This document shows positions 26,287 to 34,120 of a stretch of DNA of 42,854 nucleotides, one piece after another. The DNA comes from Flavobacteriaceae bacterium UBA5544 (GTDB taxonomy: Bacteria > Bacteroidota > Bacteroidia > Flavobacteriales > Flavobacteriaceae), in the NCBI GenBank assembly GCA_002426755.1, contig DINI01000009.1, forward strand, positions 11,289 through 54,142. The letters are read 5' to 3'. The notes beneath the pieces were generated by a model that searched no databases, was not told the origin of the DNA, and worked only from the letters and a program-made list of their open reading frames with translations. The stretch's first letter is position 1. Each line of letters opens with the position of its first letter. A program made the position numbers and the translations under genes.

Positions 26287-27576
26287 TTAAATCTTACTCA
26301 CCTTTTCAGCTACAATTGGGCCTAATTCATAAGAACTTTCAACAATATCTTTTTTTATGGCATTAGCTTCTTCTGCCATGCCTGCCGCTTTATAAATCTC
26401 TGCACTGTGATACAATGCCATTGGTTCAAATGTATGACCAACAACATGTGCTTCAGTGATTTTTAGAGCTTCTTTTACGTTGCCGTTTTTATAGTATGAC
26501 CAAGCCAATAAATCATAGGATTGTGGTGTAGGTCTATGGTCCACCTCTACTTTAGCAATTGCAATGGCTTCTTCTAAATTTTCATTTTCAGCTGTATAAA
26601 GCAATACATTATATTTATTGTACATCGCTCCATAAGATTCGTTTTGTACAGCTTTTTTATATAATGTCAACTGTTTTTCTTTTGCTGCCTCATCACCTTT
26701 AAATTCATAAATTTGAGCTTTGAGCAAATAATAATCCGGTGCATGATAGGTTTGTGTAACCGTATTTAAAATACGTAAAGCTTCATCTGGATTTTTCTCG
26801 TAAGAATAAACAATCCAAGCAATCCCTTTTTTAGAGTATGCATCATCTGGATCGATTTCCAGAGCTTTTAAAAACAAGTTATAAGACTCATCAATTCTAC
26901 CTGCATGACCATAAAAATCAGCAAGATTGGTATAAGTCCAATGCATGATGCCTTTTTGTTTGGATGATTTGGCAATCATCTTTGCTTTTTCAAGATATTT
27001 GATGGCGGCATCTAAATTACCTTGATGATCGTTCCATTTTGCCAAACGGATGAGATAGTCAAAGTCGCTCATGTTCTCAATCTTTTCGAGATACATTTTT
27101 GCCATATCATAATTTCCCAATTCCAATTGTACATCAAATATCATTTTTTGTATGTCTGATAAATGATCGCCAATCAGTTCTGCTTTAGTAAGCATTTCTA
27201 GGGCTTCTTTAAATTTATGTTGAGAAATATAGTTCCCTGCCAAACCCATTAAAGAACCTGGATTTTTATATTGGGTCATCTCATTTACCTTAATAAGATT
27301 AGCTTCAGCCTGCTTTAGATATTCGATATTGCCAGTGGCTGCAAATAAATGAGAGTAAGACGATGCAATTTTACTCAAATAAGGAAATTGTTTTGGGCTT
27401 TTTTCATATTTCCCAGTCCAGAATGCCTTATTGCTTTCGGCATGTTGCACCGTCTTATTCTCGGCTAATTCAAGGTAATTATTATAATCGTTACTGTCTG
27501 TAACTTGTTCGTTTTTGGTATTGCAACTACTCAATAGTAATAAAGTGCAGATTGCTAATATATATTTTGAGTTCAT
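26287..27576 (-). CDS. TPR-repeat lipoprotein
   Basis: 429 residues from ATG 27576 (MNSKYILAICTLLLLSSCNT). This start gives a signal peptide with lipobox LLSSC; the ATG at 27678 lies inside the terminator at 27641-27675 and is rejected. The rest is helical, with repeated TPR units (KWNDHQGNLDAAIKYLEKAK, SYNLFLKALEIDPDDAYSKK, LLAWSYYKNGNVKEALKITE). It is probably an outer-membrane-anchored periplasmic scaffold. It sits between the DUF4331 genes and the TonB receptor, suggesting it works with them in assembly or uptake. Function is inferred from context only. Confidence 0.87.
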   Translation of the reverse strand: MNSKYILAICTLLLLSSCNTKNEQVTDSNDYNNYLELAENKTVQHAESNKAFWTGKYEKSPKQFPYLSKIASSYSHLFAATGNIEYLKQAEANLIKVNEMTQYKNPGSLMGLAGNYISQHKFKEALEMLTKAELIGDHLSDIQKMIFDVQLELGNYDMAKMYLEKIENMSDFDYLIRLAKWNDHQGNLDAAIKYLEKAKMIAKSSKQKGIMHWTYTNLADFYGHAGRIDESYNLFLKALEIDPDDAYSKKGIAWIVYSYEKNPDEALRILNTVTQTYHAPDYYLLKAQIYEFKGDEAAKEKQLTLYKKAVQNESYGAMYNKYNVLLYTAENENLEEAIAIAKVEVDHRPTPQSYDLLAWSYYKNGNVKEALKITEAHVVGHTFEPMALYHSAEIYKAAGMAEEANAIKKDIVESSYELGPIVAEKVSKI

Positions 27577-27640
27577 TGTCGTGAGTTTTGAGTTTTTTGT
27601 AAGAGAGTGTTTTTTGTTTTTTACAAGCGTTTTTTTAAAA

Positions 27641-27675
27641 AACACTGAAATAGGTTTTATACCTATCTCAGTGTT
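27641..27675 (-). terminator. Hairpin with U-run between DUF4331 lipoprotein and TPR gene
   Basis: A 14-bp stem (27641-27654 with 27662-27675) is fully paired only as minus-strand RNA, where the one odd position becomes a G-U pair. It is followed by six U. It would end or attenuate transcription after the two DUF4331 genes, keeping TPR and receptor expression lower. Confidence 0.8.
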
Positions 27676-27686
27676 CAATATTCATA

Positions 27687-28238
27687 CTAGAATGGGGAAG
27701 CTAAGTATGGAAATGTTGACAAAAATGGTTTGTCATTACCACCAACGTTATCGCTTGTCAATCCTGAATTGTCGCCACCTGTTGGGCCTCCAAAAATCAA
27801 CAATAGCTCAACATCGATTACATCATCCGCAAGGGCACGTCCTGTCAATACATTAGTTCCATCAAAGAACGTTGTGGTTCCATCAAGAGATACTGTCAAT
27901 ACATCAGTAGCAAGCGCTCCAGTAAAGGTAGCTGCATCCCAGCCCAATGCATTAGTTGTATAATTAGGATTTAAAGCCAATAATTTCGCTTGAAAAGCTG
28001 CTTGAAAGGCCGCTGACTGATTTGAAGGTGCTGTAGTATTAAAAGCATCTTTACTTCCAGTGTTGACAAAAACCGTATTGATTGCTGGTCTCGCCATTTG
28101 ATCTTGCTGTACATAAGTCCCTGTAAAATTAGGTCCTGTTGGTCCTGTTGGACCATTATCGTCATCGCTGCTACAGTTAAAAGCTGTCAAAGCTACCAAA
28201 GCTGCAATTGCTGTTATTTTTATGTTATTGAATTTCAT
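27687..28238 (-). CDS. DUF4331 C-terminal-type lipoprotein
   Basis: 183 residues. A lipoprotein-like leader (ALVALTAFNCSSDDDNGPTG) has acidic residues right after the Cys, resembling flavobacterial surface-export lipoproteins. The mature part matches the C-terminal region of DUF4331: MARPAINTVFVN, then GRALADDVIDVELLL and the terminal NDKPFLSTFPYLASPF. The usual N-terminal DUF4331 half is absent here but is present in the adjacent gene, so one family architecture seems to be split over two exported proteins. A short GPTGPTGP stretch follows the leader. Molecular function of DUF4331 is unknown. Confidence 0.8.
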   Translation of the reverse strand: MKFNNIKITAIAALVALTAFNCSSDDDNGPTGPTGPNFTGTYVQQDQMARPAINTVFVNTGSKDAFNTTAPSNQSAAFQAAFQAKLLALNPNYTTNALGWDAATFTGALATDVLTVSLDGTTTFFDGTNVLTGRALADDVIDVELLLIFGGPTGGDNSGLTSDNVGGNDKPFLSTFPYLASPF

Positions 28239-28257
28239 AATTTAAAGTTTTTAAAGA

Positions 28258-28908
28258 TTATTGTTTTCTTTTTGTTTCTACCCAAGTGTTGATGTTTCCT
28301 GAACCACCAATCATTGATTTAGGAACTTCTACTACAATTGACATAACATTACTTCCAGCAAATGTGTCCATACCTGGATTGTCAAAACTTGTTGCTTCAC
28401 CAGCAATGATAGCACTGTAGGCTCCAAAATCGAAAAAGAATGGATCATCTCTTGGGCCTGCAAAGAAGCTCATACCTCCATTGGTTGCAACTACTGCACT
28501 ACTACCATAAGACGTAATGTCTACAGTATTAGGTGTTACACCAGTTAAGAAAGTACTACTAGTTCCTGTGGTTGCCGGTGCAGCTGGACCAAAGAAATAC
28601 ATTTTACCATCTCTTGGTGCCGCTTGAATGACTAAATCTTCAACAGCATCACCATCGGTGTCGATATTGATTTCAATCATCACGTTTTCATCAAAAGATG
28701 CAGCTCCTGTGTCAGCAGGGGCCAATAAACCTTGAACATTTGCAACAAATGCTATGTTGTTGGTGTTTGAGCCTTGAAAGGCATAAAAGTCGGTGATATC
28801 ACTTGTACCACCCGTAACAGCAGGAGCGTCGATGTGATCGGCTGCTATTACAAAGAATCCAGCAACTCCAAGAATTGCGACTCCTAATAAAATTTTCACT
28901 TTTTTCAT
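28258..28908 (-). CDS. DUF4331 N-terminal-type exported protein
   Basis: 216 residues. A signal peptide (MKKVKILLGVAILGVAGFFV) is followed by AADHIDAPAVTGG and SDITDFYAFQG, the opening signature of DUF4331. An Asp-rich stretch (IDTDGDAVEDL) and GPRDDPFFFDFGAY follow, then VVEVPKSMIGG. It ends at ETKRKQ, well short of the roughly 400-500 residues of full-length family members; the missing C-terminal region is encoded by the next gene 19 bases downstream. It is the first gene of the operon and diverges from the LETM1-related gene. Confidence 0.83.
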   Translation of the reverse strand: MKKVKILLGVAILGVAGFFVIAADHIDAPAVTGGTSDITDFYAFQGSNTNNIAFVANVQGLLAPADTGAASFDENVMIEINIDTDGDAVEDLVIQAAPRDGKMYFFGPAAPATTGTSSTFLTGVTPNTVDITSYGSSAVVATNGGMSFFAGPRDDPFFFDFGAYSAIIAGEATSFDNPGMDTFAGSNVMSIVVEVPKSMIGGSGNINTWVETKRKQ

Positions 28909-29027
28909 AATAATGAGATTTTTGTTAATTATTAAATTGTCTCTGCACTACCTACGCAAATATTCCGATGTCGGTTTTGTTAAAATTTTGTTAATGTGAA
29001 ATAATGGGCTTTTTTGATATTAAAAAT

Positions 29028-29035
29028 TATCTTTG
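29028..29035 (+). promoter_or_regulatory. Candidate -7 element (TATCTTTG) for LETM1-related gene
   Basis: A perfect TAnnTTTG 18 bases before ATG 29054 in the divergent spacer, with a T-run in place of a clear TTTG at -33. The same spacer carries TTTTGTTAAAATTTTGTTAA just upstream, a repeated TTGTTAA motif also seen near 12670-12700. Confidence 0.45.
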
Positions 29036-29053
29036 CACTAAACTTGTTTTACC

Positions 29054-30226
29054 ATGAATCCTTCTGCCGACGGCTGGATAAAAAAACTGCTTAAAGACGT
29101 TTCAAAAAACGAGACATTTCTTCAATTGCCTTTCAATACATTTTACTATCAGCTCAAATTGAGTGGTTATATCTATGGCAACAATGTTGGAATCGTAAAT
29201 GATGTATTTGACAAACAAGATTGGACGGATGAAGAGCTTTGCAAGGTGAACCATATTTTGGCTCTCCTATATATACATCAATCAAAATCTCCTAACAAAG
29301 ACTTTCTTGAGAGCGTTATTCAGTTTTACAATACGGTTGAGGAATATAAGGAATCATTTATCCAAGGTCTTTTGGGGAAAAAGCAATCCTCAATGTTATT
29401 GGAAGGCATCATTCATAAAAGAATCCATATAGATGATAACTTAATTACAAAAAATTTCAATTATTTTATTACCAATGCCCTTCTCTTCATTGATGTCTTG
29501 GCCTATCAAAAGTATTTGAAAACCAACTCCATCTCGGACAGTTATTTTAAGAGGATGGAATTGACCATAGAAACCATCGCCCTGACCGTATTTGAATTAA
29601 AAACCAATAAAACCAAATACGACAAGAGTCTCATCAAATTATTTGAATCTTCATTAAGGTATCAATATACTGACGACAAGAGCTACAATGACGTTATCAA
29701 ATTTGTAAAGACGCCTTTAGAAAAGTATTATGCTGTTGACATTACCTGCATGGCTTCATGGACCGATAAGGAAATTGACCGTAAAGAATTCGAGTTCCTT
29801 AAACAATTGGCCCATGACCTAAAGCTGAAGGAGGAAGTCATCCAACATGCCGTTAATGACATCAACTTGTTTTATATTAATAATAAGGACCAAATTACAC
29901 TGTTGACCAAAAAGAATATGGCCCAAAGTTTTTATGACAATTCCAGTAAAATGGTTATAAAACTCATTAATAGAAACAGTAAACGTCTGCTCAAGGAATT
30001 AAAGGAAAGCAAGGAGCTTATGTATCTTTTGACAAAATCCACCAACCGACATCTAACGGAAGAAGAGCAAAAAAAAGTCCATGACCAACTTTTGGATGTT
30101 ATTAAATCCATTCCCAGTCTCGCCATTTTCATGCTTCCTGGTGGCGCCATCTTACTTCCATTGTTTGTTAAATTTATTCCAAAATTGCTTCCCTCATCAT
30201 TTGATGAGAATAGAATTGAAGATTAA
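29054..30226 (+). CDS. LETM1-related protein (biofilm-associated annotation in flavobacteria)
   Basis: 390 residues, mostly helical. Near the C-terminus there is one hydrophobic segment with the LETM1-like signature IPSLAIFMLPGGAILLPLFV followed by KFIPKLLPSSFDENR. Flavobacterial homologues are annotated LETM1-related biofilm-associated protein. Mitochondrial LETM1 is an inner-membrane cation/proton exchange factor; the bacterial function is not established. The first 300 residues show a tellurite-resistance-B-like helical pattern (MASWTDKEIDRKEFEFLKQL), but this is a weak resemblance. Monocistronic by context; no terminator hairpin follows. Confidence 0.82.
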   Translation: MNPSADGWIKKLLKDVSKNETFLQLPFNTFYYQLKLSGYIYGNNVGIVNDVFDKQDWTDEELCKVNHILALLYIHQSKSPNKDFLESVIQFYNTVEEYKESFIQGLLGKKQSSMLLEGIIHKRIHIDDNLITKNFNYFITNALLFIDVLAYQKYLKTNSISDSYFKRMELTIETIALTVFELKTNKTKYDKSLIKLFESSLRYQYTDDKSYNDVIKFVKTPLEKYYAVDITCMASWTDKEIDRKEFEFLKQLAHDLKLKEEVIQHAVNDINLFYINNKDQITLLTKKNMAQSFYDNSSKMVIKLINRNSKRLLKELKESKELMYLLTKSTNRHLTEEEQKKVHDQLLDVIKSIPSLAIFMLPGGAILLPLFVKFIPKLLPSSFDENRIED

Positions 30227-30479
30227 AGAACAAAAACCTCCATTTGTTAGCTTCTATTTAAAAAAACCATCTTTAGACATTCTTTTATTGTATTTTTCAT
30301 AATTATTGAAGAAAGCACTGATATTCCTGCACATTTTCAGTTAAAAAAACTATATTGTTCTACCTATTAGAATTAAATTTTTAAATGAAGTATTCTGAAA
30401 AAAGAATGTACTTCCAATCGGTAAAAATTGTAATTTTAAATTCATATAGAAGCAATTAACTTATTAAACAAATCAATTT
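30227..30479. other. A/T-rich spacer before the ligase/esterase cluster
   Basis: 253 bases without a gene. The longest open frame is 24 codons from ATG 30384 and has no family look. There is no hairpin with a U-run and no full TTTG/TAnnTTTG pair; the promoter of the downstream operon must lie here but is not recognisable. Confidence 0.5.
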
Positions 30480-31184
30480 TTGAAAAAAGAACATTTTAAA
30501 TGGTACTCCCCTACCTTAAGTAAAGATATAGAAATGCTGGTGTTTGGACATGCTGGCTATCCAGTGATTCTCTTCCCAACAACCATGGGTAAACACAACG
30601 AATGTTACGACATGAAACTCGTAGATTCAGCAAAATGGTTTGTGGATGAAGGCTTGGTGCAAATCTATTGTCCTGACAGTATCAACGAATTGAGTTGGTA
30701 TAATAAAAAAATACATCCCGCAGACCGCATCAAAAACCATATGTGGTATGATGAATTCATCATGAATGAGCTCGTCAATAAAATCCGTCATGAAAAGGGC
30801 ATTCCAAAGGTAGCCGTCGCAGGTCCAAGTTTTGGCGGGTATCAGGCTGCTAATTTCGCCTTCAGACATCCGGAAAGTGTCAGCCATATGTTCAGTATGA
30901 GCGGAGCGTTTGACATTAAATCCTTTTTGGATGGTTATTACGACACCAACGCGTATTTCAACAACCCTATTGATTTTATGCCAGGTAATGATAATCCAGA
31001 ACTTTGGAAGATGAACATCATTCTAGGTGTTGGCGAATGGGACATCTGTCTGGATGCCAACAAACAAATGGCGGACATTTTGCGCGCTAAAAATATCAAT
31101 TTTTGGTATGACGAGCGCAAATGGGCGAAGCATGATTGGCCAATTTGGCGCGATATGTTTCCACACTATTTATCAAAATTATAA
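30480..31184 (+). CDS. Putative esterase (alpha/beta hydrolase), cluster gene 1
   Basis: 234 residues from TTG (MKKEHFKWYSPTLSKDIEML). The alpha/beta hydrolase nucleophile is S117 in VAVAGPSFGGYQAA; the likely acid Asp lies in GVGEWDICLD, and the likely catalytic His in AKHDWPIWRDMFPHYL. No signal peptide, so it acts in the cytoplasm. The family resembles esterase D / Fes-type hydrolases that cleave acyl or peptide-like esters. The ATP-grasp gene follows after 21 bases. Being first in an operon of amide ligases suggests it processes an intermediate or releases the product; the substrate is unknown. Confidence 0.87.
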   Translation: MKKEHFKWYSPTLSKDIEMLVFGHAGYPVILFPTTMGKHNECYDMKLVDSAKWFVDEGLVQIYCPDSINELSWYNKKIHPADRIKNHMWYDEFIMNELVNKIRHEKGIPKVAVAGPSFGGYQAANFAFRHPESVSHMFSMSGAFDIKSFLDGYYDTNAYFNNPIDFMPGNDNPELWKMNIILGVGEWDICLDANKQMADILRAKNINFWYDERKWAKHDWPIWRDMFPHYLSKL

Positions 31185-31205
31185 TCAACAATTAACTTAT
31201 ATACA

Positions 31206-32168
31206 ATGAAAAAAATCGGCATATTATTCGGAATGGAAAACACTTTCCCTCAAGCATTTATCGACCGAGTGAATGAGAAAGGTCTAAAAGATATCAAAGC
31301 AGAAGCGGTATGCATAGATATGGTAGAACAGGCCAAACCTACAGATTATGCGGTTATTATCGATAGAATTTCGCAGGATGTTCCTTTTTATCGCGCCTAT
31401 TTAAAAAATGCTGCACTTTCAGGTACTGCGGTCATCAACAACCCATTTTGGTGGAGCGCCGATGAGAAGTTTTTCAATAATGGATTGGCAGAAAAAGTAG
31501 GCGTACCAGTGCCTAAAACTTTCATTTTACCCACATCGCATCGTCCGGAAAACACCACAGAAACCTCTTTTCGAAATATGAAATTTCCATTTGCTTGGGA
31601 CCATATGTTTGAAACCATTGGTTTCCCAGCGTACATGAAACCTCATGATGGTGGCGGATGGAAAAGCGTCTATCGTGTGGACAACCCAGAAGATTTATGG
31701 AAAAAACATGGTGAAACCGAACATTTGGTGATGATGCTGCAGGAAGAAATCAATTTCACCGAATATTTCCGATGCTATTGCCTCAACACCGATAATGTTC
31801 ATATCATGCAATACGAACCACGCAATCCACATCATTTGAGATATGTCATTGATGGACCACCTGTTCAAAAGAAATTGTTGGATTTGGTAAAAAAATATTG
31901 TATCCGCTTGAACAAGGCTTTAGGATATGATTTCAATACGGTTGAATTTGCTGTAAGAGATGGCATTCCTTACGCCATTGACTTTTGCAACCCAGCACCA
32001 GATGCAGACGTTAACTCTGTAGGTCAAGAGAATTTTGATTGGATTGTTGAAAATGCTGCCAATATGGCGATTGAAAAAGCAAAACAATACAAAAAAGACA
32101 AAATGAACCTGACGTGGGGAACTTTTGTAAAAGACCAAATCACTGGCAAAAAAACAGTATTTAAATAA
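31206..32168 (+). CDS. ATP-grasp ligase, cluster gene 2
   Basis: 320 residues with an ATP-grasp fold. The N-terminal pre-ATP domain begins KKIGILFGMENTFPQAF. The ATP-binding Lys and glycine loop are in AYMKPHDGGGWKSV (K145, G149-G151), the hinge region is MLQEEINFTEYFR, and the Mg/catalytic residues lie in NTVEFAVRDGIPYAIDFCNP (E227, D239, N242). Such enzymes couple a carboxylate to an amine through an acyl-phosphate. There is no signal peptide. It sits 22 bases before a second type of carboxylate-amine ligase (GCS2), implying successive condensations on one scaffold. Substrates are unknown. Confidence 0.87.
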   Translation: MKKIGILFGMENTFPQAFIDRVNEKGLKDIKAEAVCIDMVEQAKPTDYAVIIDRISQDVPFYRAYLKNAALSGTAVINNPFWWSADEKFFNNGLAEKVGVPVPKTFILPTSHRPENTTETSFRNMKFPFAWDHMFETIGFPAYMKPHDGGGWKSVYRVDNPEDLWKKHGETEHLVMMLQEEINFTEYFRCYCLNTDNVHIMQYEPRNPHHLRYVIDGPPVQKKLLDLVKKYCIRLNKALGYDFNTVEFAVRDGIPYAIDFCNPAPDADVNSVGQENFDWIVENAANMAIEKAKQYKKDKMNLTWGTFVKDQITGKKTVFK

Positions 32169-32189
32169 AAAAAGAAATCCCCTTCCTAT

Positions 32190-33284
32190 ATGAAATTCAC
32201 ATTAGGTATTGAAGAAGAATATCAGGTCCTCTGTCCAAAAACTAGGGAATTGATTTCTCATGACCAGCAAATTGTCACCGAAGCCGCCAAAGTTTTAAAC
32301 GAACAGGTCAAAGCAGAAATGCACCAAGCCGTGGTGGAAGTCGGAACCAATATTTGTCAGGATATTACTGAAGCCCGAAAAGAAATCACCCATCTTCGAA
32401 AGTCAATTTCGGATATTTCCAAAAGTTTGGGTTTTCGTATTGGAGCCGCAGGTACGCATCCGTTCAGTGAATGGGAGAAACAGCTCATCACACCGAATCC
32501 TCGGTATGATGAAATTGTAAATGAATTACAAGATACCGCTCGTTCCAATTTAATTTTTGGATTGCACGTGCACGTTGGTATTGAAGACAAACAGATGTGT
32601 TTGCACCTGACGAATGCCATGCGCTATTTCTTGCCGCATTTGTATGCCTTATCCACCAACTCACCATTTTGGGAAGGTCGTAACACGGGATTCAAATCGT
32701 TTCGTTCCAAAGTTTTTGACAAATTCCCTAGAACAGGCATTCCTGGTGTATTTCAAACTGTGTCCGAATATCATCATTATATCGATTTGTTGGTAAAGAC
32801 AAAATGTATCGACAATCCGAAGAAAATTTGGTGGGACATTCGTATGCATCCATTTTTCCCAACTTTGGAAGTCCGAATTTGTGATGTGCCAATGACCATC
32901 GAAGAAACTTTGAGCATCGCCGCATTGATTCAAGCACTGGTTGCTAAACTTTACAAATTGAGAACACAGAATCTCAACTTTATGCTCTATCATAGAGCGC
33001 TCATCAATGAGAACAAATGGCGAGCCAGTCGTTATGGATTGGATGGCAGAATGATAGATTTCGGCAAGGAGTGTGAAGTTGAAACTCGCGAATTAATGCT
33101 GGAGTTACTTGATTTTGTGGATGATGTCGTAGATGAATTGGGTTCCAGAAAAGAAATAGAACACGTTAAAACCATGATAAAAAATGGTACGGGAGCTGAC
33201 CGACAATTGGCTATCTTTGCAGAAACAAAAGATTTGACAAAAGTGGTCGACTACATCATGGAACAGACCATTTTGGGAACCTAG
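32190..33284 (+). CDS. GCS2-type carboxylate-amine ligase (YbdK-like), cluster gene 3
   Basis: 364 residues, close to YbdK (372). The glutamine-synthetase-like fold signature GIEEEYQVLCPKTRELI opens the protein. HQAVVEVGTNICQDITEA, FGLHVHVGIEDK and DIRMHPFFPTLEVRICDVP provide the metal- and glutamate-site residues in the usual order. YbdK has weak glutamate-cysteine ligase activity; family members in biosynthetic clusters join amino acids by amide bonds. It lies between the ATP-grasp and amidotransferase genes. This is the firmest functional pointer that the operon builds an amide-linked product. Confidence 0.9.
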   Translation: MKFTLGIEEEYQVLCPKTRELISHDQQIVTEAAKVLNEQVKAEMHQAVVEVGTNICQDITEARKEITHLRKSISDISKSLGFRIGAAGTHPFSEWEKQLITPNPRYDEIVNELQDTARSNLIFGLHVHVGIEDKQMCLHLTNAMRYFLPHLYALSTNSPFWEGRNTGFKSFRSKVFDKFPRTGIPGVFQTVSEYHHYIDLLVKTKCIDNPKKIWWDIRMHPFFPTLEVRICDVPMTIEETLSIAALIQALVAKLYKLRTQNLNFMLYHRALINENKWRASRYGLDGRMIDFGKECEVETRELMLELLDFVDDVVDELGSRKEIEHVKTMIKNGTGADRQLAIFAETKDLTKVVDYIMEQTILGT

Positions 33285-33289
33285 AAATA

Positions 33290-34114
33290 GTGAAAATGCA
33301 GAAGCAAAAAGTGAGAATGGCAATTTTGGACATGAACAATGACGAACCAAATCAAGGTTTGCGCTGTATTGTTGACATTGCCAAATCCTTCCATACAGAC
33401 GTTGATTATAAAATCTACAATATCAGGGCGAAGAACGAAATGCCCGATTTGTCTTATGACATTTACATATCAAGTGGCGGACCCGGAAGTCCTTTGGAGG
33501 ATGGCGCTTGGAGACAACCCTACTTGGAATTGATTCAAAATCTTTGGGATTTCAACAAAAATTCATCCGAAGACAAAAAATATGTTTTCCTTATTTGTTA
33601 TTCATTCCAAGTGGTGTGTGATTATTTCCGATTAGGGGAAATGAAACCTCGCAAAAGTACCTCTTTCGGAATTTTACCAATACACAAAACCAAAGAAGGT
33701 ATCAAAGATAGGTTGCTTGAAGGTCTCGATGACCCTTTTTGGGCAGTTGATTCTCGCAGTTGGCAACTGATTCAACCACGTTTAAAAGTCTTTAAAGAAC
33801 AAGGTTGCAAAATATTGAGTTTGGAAAAAATTAGAACCCATGTAGAATATGAGCGCGCCATCATGGCCGTTCGTTTTTCTGAAGAATTTGTGGGAACACA
33901 GTTCCATCCAGAGGCGGACCCTGTTGGGATGTATGCCCATTTTTCCGAAGAAGCCAATCGCCAAAAAGTGATTACCAATTTCGGTGAAGCCAAATACAAC
34001 GACATGATGGACAAAATGGATGACGAAGACAAAATCATCAGAACTTATAGCATCATTCTTCCAAAATTCATAGGCGAAGCCATCCATCATCATACACATC
34101 AACTAATTTCATAA
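33290..34114 (+). CDS. Class I glutamine amidotransferase-like protein, cluster gene 4
   Basis: 274 residues from GTG 33290 (an ATG two codons later is equally possible). The class I GATase triad is recognisable: nucleophile C103 in FLICYSFQVV and the His/Glu in GTQFHPEADP. The usual CxGxQ reads CYSFQ, with Ser in place of Gly, so activity toward glutamine may differ. SSGGPGSPLEDG supplies the oxyanion-loop region. Such domains release ammonia from glutamine or act as gamma-glutamyl hydrolases on peptides. With a GCS2 ligase upstream, a gamma-glutamyl-directed role is plausible. Gaps of 5 and 6 bases to its neighbours imply a single transcript. Confidence 0.85.
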   Translation: MKMQKQKVRMAILDMNNDEPNQGLRCIVDIAKSFHTDVDYKIYNIRAKNEMPDLSYDIYISSGGPGSPLEDGAWRQPYLELIQNLWDFNKNSSEDKKYVFLICYSFQVVCDYFRLGEMKPRKSTSFGILPIHKTKEGIKDRLLEGLDDPFWAVDSRSWQLIQPRLKVFKEQGCKILSLEKIRTHVEYERAIMAVRFSEEFVGTQFHPEADPVGMYAHFSEEANRQKVITNFGEAKYNDMMDKMDDEDKIIRTYSIILPKFIGEAIHHHTHQLIS

Positions 34115-34120
34115 CCTGTA

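Noticed and set aside
27577..27678. Longer TPR protein start at 27678
   Set aside because: The extra 34 codons lie in or just after a terminator hairpin and would hide the lipoprotein signal that begins at 27576.
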